A DNA stretch of 32,327 nucleotides from an uncultured Lachnospiraceae bacterium (GCA_946549035.1 CAMNQH010000036.1:1-32327); one strand, 5' to 3'; shown: positions 24,247-32,225, counted from the stretch's first letter. A program made the numbers and translations. The notes: a model not told the origin generated them from the letters alone.

Positions 24247-26079
24247 ATGGCATCGACATTTTTTGGATTGAATATAGCAGCATCGGCGTTAGGGGCTTTT
24301 CAGGCATCCGTAAATACTACAGCTAATAATGTTTCGAATGTTAAAACGCCAGGTTACACCAGGCAGGAAGCAATTTTGCAGGCAGCAGAAGCGCTGCGGG
24401 TGAACCAGAAATATGGAACAGCAGGAAGCGGTGTAGATATTGTAGCCATTAAGCAGGTACGTGATATCTACTATGACGTAAAATATTGGGAGAGTAATTC
24501 CAAACTTGGTCTGTATGAGAGCAGGCTATATTACTCCCAACAAATAGAAGATTATGTTTTGGATGACGACACGGTAAAAGGGTTTTCTACAATTATGACA
24601 GAAATGTTCAACGCATTGGATACCCTAAAGACCAGTACCGGAGACCGGGATAAACGTCAGCAGTTCATCAGTAAAGCACAGAATTTGGCCAATTATTTTG
24701 ATGCAATCAGCACGGGATTCAGCAAGATTCAGGATAGCTGCAATCAAGAGATTAGCTCCCAGGTGGCCAATATTAATTCCATTGCGGAAAAAATTGCATC
24801 CTTAAATAAGCAGATTAACTTGCTGGAGCTTCAGGGAGGCTATGCCAATGAGCTGCGGGATGAGCGGGCGTTGCTGGTAGATGAGCTGTCTGGGATTGTG
24901 TCTGTGGAGTGTACTGAGACAAAAGTATTGAACAGTAATTATCCGGATATGTATTTGGGGGGGACAGAGTTTGTAGTTAAGATCAACGGGCAGACGTTGG
25001 TGAATAACTATGAATATAACCAGTTGGAATGCGTAGCTAGAGAATACAAGGTGAATCAGTCCGATAATGACGGTTTGTATGATATTTTCTGGAAAGAGAA
25101 TCAGGTTCCTTTGGCTACAACCTCTGGAATCGCAAGCGGAAGTCTAAAAGCATTGTTTGAGACAAGAGACGGCAATAACCGTGATAATTTTTCTGCTACG
25201 GTGAAAGGCTTTAAGGTTACCGACAAAGGCACAGAGATGACATTAAGCGGCGCCAGCATCAAAGATGTAAAGAATATGACAATGGATCATGAAGGCATTA
25301 TTGTGGTCCACAATACCGAGTTAAAGTATACAGGATTTTCCTATGACGCGGATACAGATACCTATACCTTCCAACTGGAAAAGAAGCTGACTGTACCGGA
25401 ACAGAGCCAGATGATAAGTAAAAAAGCGGAAATTGGAACCTCGATTGATGCCATGGGGATTCCTTATTATATGGCTCAGATGAATACTTTTGTGCGGACG
25501 TTTTGCCAGGAGTTTAATAACATGCATCGCGGAGGTTTGGATGCTAACGGGGATGACGCAGGCTCGTTTTTTGTAGCGGTTAGCCCTACGGATGGAAGAG
25601 AGTATACCTTCGAAGATTTTGACGGAAAAGGAAGCATGTCTACCTCCGGGGACAGCTATTATCGCTTGACCGCCCAAAATATGTCCGTAGCCAATGCCAT
25701 TGTACGAGATCCAATGTTAATGGCTACCGTAAGTAAAGAAGGATATAATCCGGATGATGTGGATAAGAATGATCTTGCGATTAAGATGATGGATTTGAAA
25801 AGCAAAATTATCATGTTTAGGGGCGGCGGAGCTGATTCCTTCCTGAAATGCTTGGTTTCTGATAATTCCATTGACACGGAGAAAGCAAGAGTATTTTGCA
25901 AGAATTTTGATAACCTGACCAGTACGATAGATATGCGAAGAATGTCTATATCTGGCGTAGATGAAGATGAAGAGGCCATGAACCTTCTGAAATTCCAAAA
26001 TGCATATAACTTGGCGTCCAGAATGGTACAGACCATGTCTGAGATGTATAATAGACTGATACTTGAGACCGGAGTATAA
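24247..26079 (+). CDS. flgK: Second FlgK-like hook-associated protein
   Basis: This is a 610-aa protein with FlgK ends. N-terminus: FFGLNIAASALGAFQASVNT and NNVSNVKTPGYTRQEA. C-terminus: EDEEAMNLLKFQNAYNLASR followed by MVQTMSEMYNRLI. Between them is a long variable region with a second copy of helical hook-domain sequence. It follows the first flgK after 10 bases with SD AGGAGG. Either copy could be the true HAP1; the other may form an extra junction ring or an alternative cap adaptor. The usual complement is one FlgK plus FlgL, and flgL follows here as well. Confidence 0.92.
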   Translation: MASTFFGLNIAASALGAFQASVNTTANNVSNVKTPGYTRQEAILQAAEALRVNQKYGTAGSGVDIVAIKQVRDIYYDVKYWESNSKLGLYESRLYYSQQIEDYVLDDDTVKGFSTIMTEMFNALDTLKTSTGDRDKRQQFISKAQNLANYFDAISTGFSKIQDSCNQEISSQVANINSIAEKIASLNKQINLLELQGGYANELRDERALLVDELSGIVSVECTETKVLNSNYPDMYLGGTEFVVKINGQTLVNNYEYNQLECVAREYKVNQSDNDGLYDIFWKENQVPLATTSGIASGSLKALFETRDGNNRDNFSATVKGFKVTDKGTEMTLSGASIKDVKNMTMDHEGIIVVHNTELKYTGFSYDADTDTYTFQLEKKLTVPEQSQMISKKAEIGTSIDAMGIPYYMAQMNTFVRTFCQEFNNMHRGGLDANGDDAGSFFVAVSPTDGREYTFEDFDGKGSMSTSGDSYYRLTAQNMSVANAIVRDPMLMATVSKEGYNPDDVDKNDLAIKMMDLKSKIIMFRGGGADSFLKCLVSDNSIDTEKARVFCKNFDNLTSTIDMRRMSISGVDEDEEAMNLLKFQNAYNLASRMVQTMSEMYNRLILETGV

Positions 26080-26099
26080 TTCCGGCGGGAGGTGGAATA

Positions 26100-27602
26100 A
26101 TGCGTGTAACAAACAGCATGATCAATAAAACCAGCATGAAAAATATGAATACCAATAAGATATCTGTGGATGCTTTAAATACACAGATGACGACTCAGAA
26201 AAAAATTAACAGACCATCGGAAGACCCGGTTATTGCTATCCGTGCTCTGCGTCTTAGAAGCCAGTTAGGCGAAATAAATCAATATTATGAGAAAAATATA
26301 CCGGATGCGGAGTCTTGGCTGGATTTAACGTCTACTGCATTGGAGAATATGAAAACCATTGTGTCAGAGGTTTATAAACAGTGCGTAAACGGCGCTACCG
26401 ATACGTTGAATGAAGAAGACCGGGATGCGATTCTCCAGAATCTTCAGGCATTGCGGGTTCAGATTTACAAAGAAGGAAATGCAGATAACGCAGGGAGAAC
26501 CATTTTCACCGGGTTTAAAACCAGTTCCCAATTAACATTTGAGCGGGATGAGCCGGATACTTCTTATGAGATTACAGAAAAAATGAGTTTTGAGGATATC
26601 CAGGAGAAGCGGTATTACAGCAATCAGGTAACGCTGCCTACAGATGAAGCAGGCGTTATGCAAGGCGTTGATTTGGAGACAGAAATGCCGGATGAGGTTG
26701 TGAATTTCCGGATGCGTCTTTCTTATGCAGGCCTTACGGGAACAGACGGCAATACCTCGGATATTACATTAAAATATAAAGGAACGAATGGTCAGGAGAA
26801 TACGATAACAGCTACTACACGTTCTTATGATCAGTGGATGGAGAGCGGATTTGAAGTCGGCGAAGACGAGACTCTATTTATTCCAGAGACCGGGGAAATT
26901 GTGTTTGGGAAAAACGTTTCAGAAAGCCTGAAAGGAGCAAAAGCAGATATTTCTGTAGAATATAGCAAGACAGGTTTTAATGAAGGGGAGATTCGTCCTG
27001 AGCATTACTTTGATTGTACAAATTATACAGATAAAAATAATGTAATCGAGTATAAAAAGGAAAATCAGGAGATCGCCTATACGGTATCTTTTAATCAGAC
27101 GATTGTGGTAAACACTCAGGCGTCGGATGTGTTTGACGCTTCTATTGGCCGGGATATTGATGAATTGACGGATACAGTAAAAGCGGCCATTGCGGCTCAT
27201 GATAAAGTTAAGAAGCTGGAAGAGATGAAGGAACAGGAACAATATGCTTCTCCGGAAATGCAGGCAAAGCTGGACGAGTGGCTGGAAGCCGCAAGAAAAG
27301 AAGCCACGTATATGGATGATAATATGCAGAAGCATTACGGGAAAGCCGTTGGAGATTTTCAGGAGTATTTGGATACGATTTCACTTGCAGCTACGGATGT
27401 GGGAAGTAAAGGAGACCGCTTAAAACTCACCAAAAGCCGTGTATCCAATCAGCAGATGGCATTTGAAAAGTTAAAATCTACGAATGAGGATCGGGAATTG
27501 TCAGATATCATTATCGACTTCACCGCAGCCTATACTGCTTATCAGGCGTCACTGATGGCTTCTTCCAAAGCGAATCAGCAGACACTGCTGAACTACTTAT
27601 AG
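26100..27602 (+). CDS. flgL: Flagellar hook-associated protein FlgL (HAP3)
   Basis: This is a 500-aa flagellin-like junction protein, longer than the usual roughly 300 aa because of a central insertion of about 200 residues. The N-terminus MRVTNSMINKTSMKNMNTNK and DPVIAIRALRLRSQLGEINQ is classic FlgL. The C-terminal helix ELSDIIIDFTAAYTAYQASL ends in TLLNYL. The inserted region includes a strongly charged helix (KVKKLEEMKEQEQYASPEMQ) near residue 370. SD GGAGG is 6 bases before ATG. It caps the FlgK ring and contacts the first flagellins. Confidence 0.92.
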   Translation: MRVTNSMINKTSMKNMNTNKISVDALNTQMTTQKKINRPSEDPVIAIRALRLRSQLGEINQYYEKNIPDAESWLDLTSTALENMKTIVSEVYKQCVNGATDTLNEEDRDAILQNLQALRVQIYKEGNADNAGRTIFTGFKTSSQLTFERDEPDTSYEITEKMSFEDIQEKRYYSNQVTLPTDEAGVMQGVDLETEMPDEVVNFRMRLSYAGLTGTDGNTSDITLKYKGTNGQENTITATTRSYDQWMESGFEVGEDETLFIPETGEIVFGKNVSESLKGAKADISVEYSKTGFNEGEIRPEHYFDCTNYTDKNNVIEYKKENQEIAYTVSFNQTIVVNTQASDVFDASIGRDIDELTDTVKAAIAAHDKVKKLEEMKEQEQYASPEMQAKLDEWLEAARKEATYMDDNMQKHYGKAVGDFQEYLDTISLAATDVGSKGDRLKLTKSRVSNQQMAFEKLKSTNEDRELSDIIIDFTAAYTAYQASLMASSKANQQTLLNYL

Positions 27603-27615
27603 TATGGAGGATACG

Positions 27616-28071
27616 ATGAAAATAGAAACCAGAATGTTCGGGGAGATTGAGGTCGAGGAAGATAAACTCATTCATTTTGAGGATGGAATCATCGGTTATC
27701 CGGACTGTAAGAACTTTACGTTGATTTACGATGAGGAAAAAGGAAACAGAAAAAATATTTGTTGGCTGCAAAGCATCGATGAGCCTGTATTTGCACTTCC
27801 GGTATTGGATCCTTTGCTGATTAAGGAGGACTATAATCCGGTAGTGGAGGATGATCTTTTACACTCTTTAGGCGAAATGAAGGAAGAAGATACCTTTGTA
27901 TTGGTTACTGTAACTGTGCCGGAGAACATTGAGGAAATGAGTGTGAACTTGAAAGCGCCTATTGTCATTCATGTGGAAAATAGAAAAGCCTGCCAGATTA
28001 TTGTAGAAGAAAGCTATCCTGTGAAATATAAAATATATGAGCTTTTGAAAAAGCGGAAAGCAGGTGAGTAG
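27616..28071 (+). CDS. fliW: Flagellar assembly factor FliW
   Basis: This is a 151-aa cytoplasmic protein that binds flagellin and also CsrA, freeing flagellin mRNA when free flagellin falls. Motifs: RMFGEIEVEEDKLIHFEDGI, then GYPDCKNFTL, and the C-terminal IVIHVENRKACQIIVEESYP segment. The ATG at 27616 is used because GGAGG (27607-27611) precedes it and the family begins MKIET; an ATG at 27604 lies before the SD. The stop codon directly abuts the csrA start, a strict pairing typical of Firmicutes. Confidence 0.95.
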   Translation: MKIETRMFGEIEVEEDKLIHFEDGIIGYPDCKNFTLIYDEEKGNRKNICWLQSIDEPVFALPVLDPLLIKEDYNPVVEDDLLHSLGEMKEEDTFVLVTVTVPENIEEMSVNLKAPIVIHVENRKACQIIVEESYPVKYKIYELLKKRKAGE

Positions 28072-28287
28072 ATGCTGGCGTTAACGAGAAGAAAGGGCGA
28101 GGCTCTTGTTGTAAACAATAATATTGAAATTACAGTATTGGAGATTCGAGGAGATCAAATAAAAATCGGGATTAGCGCTCCTAAGGAGGTTCCTATTTAC
28201 CGAAAAGAAGTCTATTTGCAGATTCAAGAAGAGAATAAAGCGGCATTGGAATCCAAAAGAGCAGAGAAGTTAAGGGAAATTTTTTAA
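28072..28287 (+). CDS. csrA: Carbon storage regulator CsrA
   Basis: This is a 71-aa RNA-binding dimer that represses translation by covering SD sequences. MLALTRRKGEALVVNNNIEI and GISAPKEVPIYRKEVY are the family signature, and the conserved Arg44-type residue of the RNA-binding site lies in VPIYRKE. Its start codon follows the fliW stop with no gap. Known targets in Bacillus are flagellin (hag) leaders. Here a consensus site occurs at the SD of flaG, 180 bases downstream. The C-terminal extension EENKAALESKRAEKLREIF is helical and charged. Confidence 0.96.
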   Translation: MLALTRRKGEALVVNNNIEITVLEIRGDQIKIGISAPKEVPIYRKEVYLQIQEENKAALESKRAEKLREIF

Positions 28288-28345
28288 CTGTGCTAAGGAA
28301 GAGCTTCTGAGGGATATGCAGGAACTTATATCATGGAAATAATTA

Positions 28346-28385
28346 GTTACTGTTCTCACATGGCATTTGAGTAGGGAACAGTAAC
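28346..28385 (+). terminator. Inverted repeat after csrA, possible terminator
   Basis: GTTACTGTTC (28346-28355) and GAACAGTAAC (28376-28385) form a perfect 10-bp stem with a 20-base loop. The following GATTATTTTG is T-rich but not a clean T-run. It lies between csrA and a candidate promoter for flaG. Its arms repeat those of the palindrome at 1247-1283, so it could be a dispersed repeat used as a terminator. Confidence 0.5.
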
Positions 28386-28405
28386 GATTATTTTGCCCTT
28401 TGCTC

Positions 28406-28433
28406 TCAATTTTTTTAGGATGAGGGTCGATAT
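28406..28433 (+). promoter_or_regulatory. Candidate sigma-28 promoter for flaG-fliD-fliS
   Basis: TCAA (28406-28409), 16 bases, then GTCGATAT (28426-28433) resemble sigma-28 boxes with one change each. It would start transcription just ahead of flaG. It is weaker than the promoters at 21608 and 32226. Confidence 0.4.
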
Positions 28434-28465
28434 ATATAACAAAAGAGACTTAAGCACATATCTTC

Positions 28466-28475
28466 ACATGGAGGT
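28466..28475 (+). promoter_or_regulatory. Consensus CsrA binding site on the flaG ribosome binding site
   Basis: ACATGGAGGT matches the CsrA consensus ACANGGANGU at every defined base. The GGA lies in the loop of a small hairpin (CAC ATGGAG GTG, extendable by T-A), the preferred presentation. The same bases form the SD for the flaG ATG at 28483, so CsrA binding would block translation. Confidence 0.6.
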
Positions 28476-28482
28476 GATGAGA

Positions 28483-28893
28483 ATGGAACTTGGAAGCGTG
28501 AAGAACACGGCAGCAACTTATCAGGGAAGTGGGTTGGAGAACGGTGTTAGCCAGAAGGCAGCAGTCGATATAAAGGTGGCGGAAGCTCCGGCTCCAGTTC
28601 CGGTCAAAGTAGAGAAAGTAGACAAAGGGAATGAGCAAAACGGAGAAGTCAAGCTGGAGGTACAGGAGCCAAACCGTCAGGATTCCGTAAGACGGGCAGT
28701 GGAACAGATTAATCGTATGTCCAAGCACTCAGAAGCGATATTTGGGATTCACGATGAGACGAATCGGGTGACCATTAAGATCGTAGACAAAGAGACAAAG
28801 GAAGTATTGAAAGAAATCCCGCCGGAAGAGACTCTGGATATGATCGCAAAGGTATGGGAGTTGGCCGGCTTAATGATGGATGAACGAGGTTAG
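28483..28893 (+). CDS. flaG: Flagellar protein FlaG
   Basis: This is a 136-aa protein. A disordered, Pro/Val/Lys-rich N-terminal half (APAPVPVKVEKVDKG) precedes the FlaG domain, with IFGIHDETNRVTIKIVDKET and KEVLKEIPPEETLDMIAKVW. FlaG is known to affect filament length in some bacteria, but its mechanism is unclear. The ATG at 28483 is chosen from SD GGAGGTGA at 28470-28477; an in-frame ATG at 28393 would read through the candidate promoter. It is followed 15 bases later by fliD. Confidence 0.9.
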   Translation: MELGSVKNTAATYQGSGLENGVSQKAAVDIKVAEAPAPVPVKVEKVDKGNEQNGEVKLEVQEPNRQDSVRRAVEQINRMSKHSEAIFGIHDETNRVTIKIVDKETKEVLKEIPPEETLDMIAKVWELAGLMMDERG

Positions 28894-28908
28894 TTAGGAG
28901 GAAAAGAC

Positions 28909-30447
28909 ATGCCAATTAGAATAACTGGATTGAATTCTGGTCTGGATACAGATTCTATTGTGCAGGAATTAGTATCTGCATATAAGACCAAACAAGACAA
29001 ATACACCAAGGCACAGACAAAACTCTCCTGGAAGCAGGATACCTGGAAGGAATTGAATACAAAGGTATATGGTTTCTACAGTAAAAAGCTGTGGAATATG
29101 ACGCTGGCAGGCAGCTTTACTGGTAAGAAAACGACTACGGTTTCTGACAGTACAAAGGCTACGGTATCAGCAAGTTCTTCTGTAGTAAACGGAACCCAGA
29201 CGCTTAAAGTTAATAAGCTTGCAACAGGGGGGTATTTAACAGGGAAGAAAATAGAAAAAGCAGATGGTACGGAACTTACATCTTCTTCTACATTGTCAGA
29301 ATTAGGCATTAAGGCTGGCAATATTAGTATAAAGGTTGGAGATGAGACTAAGACTATGGAAGTGAAGCCGGATATGACGATTTCCGACTTCGTAAAAGAG
29401 CTGAATAATCAGGGAGTAAGCGCCAGCTTTGATGCAAAACAGCAGAGACTGTTTGTTCAGTCGGCTTCCAGCGGCGTAAAGAACGACTTTGAAATTGTTT
29501 CAAATAATGCCGGCAGTTTGGATATTTTAAATAGACTGGGGATTGCAACAAAAGAGAATTATGAAGCAGTGAATGGCGCAGGTTCTGCGGGTGCGGATAT
29601 GGAGTTTGCAGTAAAGACAAAGGCATCCGACGCAGAGATTGAGTTGAACGGCGCTATCTTTACTAGTGACAGCAATAAGTTCTCTATCAATGGATTAAAT
29701 ATCACGGCTACCGGTACGAGCAGTGATGTGATGACCATTACCACGGCAACAGATGTGGATGGTATTTATAATATGATCAAAGAGTTTTTCACAGAGTATA
29801 ATACTCTTATGAACTCTATGGAGTCATCTTATAACGCGCCAAGCGCCAAAGGATATGAGCCGCTCACCAGTGAAGAAAAGAGCGAGATGTCGGATGATGA
29901 AGTGGAGAAATGGGAAAAGAAGATTAAGGATTCCCTGCTCCGCAGAGACGATACCTTGCGGTCGGTTATGAGTACCATGAGCATGGCTATGAGCAAGACA
30001 TATGAGGTCAACGGTAAAAAATATAGTTTATCCTCTTTTGGAATTAAGACAGCCGGCTATTTCACCAAGGCAGAGAATGAAAGCTATGCGTACCATATTG
30101 ATGGCGACAAGGATGACAGCAGTGTAGAAGGCAATGCTGACAAACTGCGGGCGGCAATTGAAGAGGATCCAGAAGCAGTAGGCCAGTTCTTCAATCAGCT
30201 TGCAAAAGATCTCTATGATGATATGGGCAAGCAGATGAGAAAGACGGAATTGAGCAGTTCCTATACAATCTACAATGACGTTCAGATGAAGAAAGAATAC
30301 GATGAGTATACGGAAACTATTAAGAAATGGGAAGAGAAGCTAAAAGATATGGAGGATTATTATTACAAGAAATTCTCCGCTATGGAAACGGCCTTATCGA
30401 AGTTGCAGTCCCAGACGAATTCTCTGGCGTCCTTACTTGGCGGCTGA
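28909..30447 (+). CDS. fliD: Filament cap protein FliD (HAP2)
   Basis: This is a 512-aa cap protein that sits at the filament tip and inserts flagellin subunits. The N-terminus MPIRITGLNSGLDTDSIVQE is the family signature, followed by SWKQDTWKELNTKVYGF. The C-terminal coiled coil is ETIKKWEEKLKDMEDYYYKK followed by FSAMETALSKLQSQTNSLAS. The middle domains hold the usual Ser/Thr-rich variable region. SD AGGAGG. It ends 14 bases before fliS. Confidence 0.95.
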   Translation: MPIRITGLNSGLDTDSIVQELVSAYKTKQDKYTKAQTKLSWKQDTWKELNTKVYGFYSKKLWNMTLAGSFTGKKTTTVSDSTKATVSASSSVVNGTQTLKVNKLATGGYLTGKKIEKADGTELTSSSTLSELGIKAGNISIKVGDETKTMEVKPDMTISDFVKELNNQGVSASFDAKQQRLFVQSASSGVKNDFEIVSNNAGSLDILNRLGIATKENYEAVNGAGSAGADMEFAVKTKASDAEIELNGAIFTSDSNKFSINGLNITATGTSSDVMTITTATDVDGIYNMIKEFFTEYNTLMNSMESSYNAPSAKGYEPLTSEEKSEMSDDEVEKWEKKIKDSLLRRDDTLRSVMSTMSMAMSKTYEVNGKKYSLSSFGIKTAGYFTKAENESYAYHIDGDKDDSSVEGNADKLRAAIEEDPEAVGQFFNQLAKDLYDDMGKQMRKTELSSSYTIYNDVQMKKEYDEYTETIKKWEEKLKDMEDYYYKKFSAMETALSKLQSQTNSLASLLGG

Positions 30448-30461
30448 TAGGAGGATAAAGA

Positions 30462-30848
30462 ATGATAGCGAACAGGGGTTATGACGCATATGCAAAGAAT
30501 AAGATTTTGACGGCCTCCCCGGCTGAATTGACTTTGATGCTTTATGAGGGAGCAATTAAGTTTTGCAATATCGCTCTTGTGGGAATTGAAGAGAATGATA
30601 TAGAGAAAGCCCACAACAATATCCAGAAGGTGGAGAATATTGTAGGTGAGCTGCAGGCAACGTTAGATCCCAAATATGAGGTTTCAAAGGATTTTTCTAA
30701 TGTATATGATTATCTGATGGATCGCCTGATTGAGGCTAATATGAAAAAGGATAAAGAAATTTTAGAGGAAGCACTGGGGCATCTGCGCACAATGCGTGAC
30801 ACCTGGAAGGAAGTTATGCAGCAAAACAAGTTGGCGAAGGCAAATTAA
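30462..30848 (+). CDS. fliS: Flagellin export chaperone FliS
   Basis: This is a 128-aa four-helix protein that binds the flagellin C-terminus and prevents polymerisation in the cytoplasm. It opens with YDAYAKNKILTASPAELTLM, followed by LYEGAIKFCN, the typical FliS start. FVNVYDYL-like sequence (SNVYDYLMDRLIEANMKKD) and TWKEVMQ near the end also fit. SD AGGAGG. Its stop is separated by one base from the start of the next gene. Confidence 0.95.
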   Translation: MIANRGYDAYAKNKILTASPAELTLMLYEGAIKFCNIALVGIEENDIEKAHNNIQKVENIVGELQATLDPKYEVSKDFSNVYDYLMDRLIEANMKKDKEILEEALGHLRTMRDTWKEVMQQNKLAKAN

Positions 30849-30849
30849 T

Positions 30850-31326
30850 ATGGAAGAAAATTATATCACAATATTGATTCAAAGCTTGGAACAGAAAATA
30901 AAGGTCTTAGAAGAAGTATCCCGTGAAAATGCAAATCAGAAACGCATTTTGCAGGAGGACGACATGGATATGGATGCATTTCAGGCATCTATTGACAAGA
31001 AAGACCGCCTGATTGAGCAAGTGGGCTTTCTGGATGATGGCTTTGAAAAGATGTATGAACGTGTAAAAGAAGCATTGAACGAGAAAAGCGACGTTTATGC
31101 GGAGCAGATTGCACTTTTAAAACAGCTGGTAACGAGTGTAACAAATTGGACTGTCAGTATTCAAAAGGCAGAATGGGACAACCGAAGACTTGCGGAGCAG
31201 CAATTCAGTTCTATGAAAAAAAAGGTTCGCCAAATGAAGGATTCCAAACAGGTAGCGGCCAAGTATTATCAAAGTATGGCAAAATTGAATTATGTAGATC
31301 CGCAGTTTATGGATAAGAAGAAATAG
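30850..31326 (+). CDS. Coiled-coil flagellar chaperone candidate (FliT/FlgN-like)
   Basis: This is a 158-aa, all-helical, charged protein without signal or membrane helix. It has heptad-like stretches LIQSLEQKIKVLEEVSREN and FEKMYERVKEALNEKSDVYA. Position straight after fliS is where fliT lies in many genomes, and size and composition fit FliT- or FlgN-type export chaperones for FliD or FlgK, but I see no decisive motif. ATG at 30850 follows the fliS stop by one base, with GAAGG nearby; a further in-frame ATG at 30796 would overlap fliS by 53 bases and is rejected. A strong terminator follows, ending the operon. Confidence 0.75.
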   Translation: MEENYITILIQSLEQKIKVLEEVSRENANQKRILQEDDMDMDAFQASIDKKDRLIEQVGFLDDGFEKMYERVKEALNEKSDVYAEQIALLKQLVTSVTNWTVSIQKAEWDNRRLAEQQFSSMKKKVRQMKDSKQVAAKYYQSMAKLNYVDPQFMDKKK

Positions 31327-31330
31327 GTAA

Positions 31331-31375
31331 GCAGTCGCTGACGCATCCTGAGGGATGTGGCAGCGGCTGTTTTTG
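31331..31375 (+). terminator. Terminator of the flagellar operon
   Basis: The left arm CAGTCGCTGACGCATCC pairs with GGATGTGGCAGCGGCTG around TGAG, allowing G-T pairs, and TTTTTG follows. It begins five bases after the last gene. Confidence 0.9.
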
Positions 31376-31461
31376 GGTTCATAGGTATTGTATCATATAC
31401 AGAACTGTTTCGTGGATGAAAGCAGATAGGGAGCCCCAAAATTTTTTGCGTGAAATGTATA

Positions 31462-31716
31462 TTATATGATTTTCAAAAGGATTTCGTAGGGGTAAGCACA
31501 GGAATACCAAGGCCTTCGTTCCTTTCGCAAAGAATCCATATCTGTACCAGAAGAAATACCGCTAAGCATTCCGCGTAGGGTATCCACAGCAGAAACTTGT
31601 GGATTTACTACTTTAGCGACGATTTTTCCATTACGAGTAATAAAGATATCTTCCTTGGCAATTAATTCAAAGTACTTACCGAAATTAGCTTTAAATTCTG
31701 TTGCTGTAACAACCAT
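31462..31716 (-). CDS. Phd/YefM family antitoxin, orphan
   Basis: This is an 84-aa protein. The N-terminal half MVVTATEFKANFGKYFELIA and ITRNGKIVAKVVNP is the Phd/YefM DNA-binding dimerisation fold. The middle DTLRGMLSGISSGTDMDSLR resembles the toxin-binding tail, and RKER is where many homologs end with RLxxY. The last 20 residues (PWYSCAYPYEILLKII) look unlike the family and may result from a frameshift. Start ATG at 31716-31714 with SD AAAGGAGGA. No toxin gene (PIN, RelE or Doc) follows on the minus strand in 31327-31461 or elsewhere nearby. It may silence a toxin elsewhere or be a relic. Confidence 0.75.
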   Translation of the reverse strand: MVVTATEFKANFGKYFELIAKEDIFITRNGKIVAKVVNPQVSAVDTLRGMLSGISSGTDMDSLRKERRPWYSCAYPYEILLKII

Positions 31717-31747
31717 GACGAATCCTCCTTTTGTTTGAGTTATTTTA

Positions 31748-31776
31748 ATTATATGCGATTTTGAAGATAGAATCAA
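31748..31776 (-). promoter_or_regulatory. Promoter of the antitoxin gene
   Basis: On the minus strand TTGATT (31776-31771), 17 bases, then TATAAT (31753-31748), about 32 bases ahead of the start codon. The arrangement matches a sigma-A promoter. Phd-type antitoxins usually repress their own promoter; no clear palindromic operator was seen. Confidence 0.7.
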
Positions 31777-31908
31777 AAAGATCATACGAAATAAGAGATA
31801 GTAATATTAAAATTTGTTCGATACGAGAGAAAAGACTTTTTTGCATATTTTATCTTTATCTGGTTTCATCCGTATCATAACGATGAAACAATAGAAATGA
31901 ATTCACAA

Positions 31909-31952
31909 AAAAGAGACGCGTTTCTTTCGGTATAGAAGAAAGCGTCTCTTTT
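31909..31952. terminator. Bidirectional terminator-like hairpin
   Basis: AAAAGAGACGC (31909-31919) pairs perfectly with GCGTCTCTTTT (31942-31952), with an inner TTTCTT/AAGAAA extension. A-run on the left and T-run on the right make it terminator-like on either strand. No annotated plus-strand gene ends just before it. Confidence 0.65.
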
Positions 31953-31955
31953 ATT

Positions 31956-31991
31956 GGTCTGCCATGGCCCGGGCAGGATCCATGGCAGACC
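31956..31991. repeat. 12-bp perfect inverted repeat
   Basis: GGTCTGCCATGG (31956-31967) and CCATGGCAGACC (31980-31991) are perfectly complementary around a 12-base GC-rich loop. It lies three bases after the terminator-like hairpin. There is no T-run after it, so termination is not its obvious role. Confidence 0.6.
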
Positions 31992-32059
31992 GTTCTCTTT
32001 AGTACAAAACCATCATAGCATAAAATAGTAGAGAAATCCAGGAAAAGTCATGATTTTAC

Positions 32060-32072
32060 GTCAATATTTGAC
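32060..32072. repeat. GTCAA-TAT-TTGAC palindrome
   Basis: A perfect 5-bp dyad with 3-base centre, with a further TTGACG at 32088-32093. It could be an operator. The rest of 31992-32225 is AT-rich and shows no convincing gene. Confidence 0.25.
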
Positions 32073-32225
32073 ATAAATATATATAATTTGACGATATGAA
32101 CAGAGAGTTTAAGACGATAAACATAATAGAGAATGAATTTACAAGAGATAAGAAGGTAGAAAAGCAGTTTTATTATTTGATAAATTTAAAAAATAAAAAT
32201 GTCACAAAAAGTTTCAAATCGGGTA

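Noticed and set aside
32068..32093. TTGACA with TATAAT just downstream as a sigma-A promoter
   Set aside because: The spacing is about 8 bases, far below the required 16-18; no good -10 lies at the right distance.
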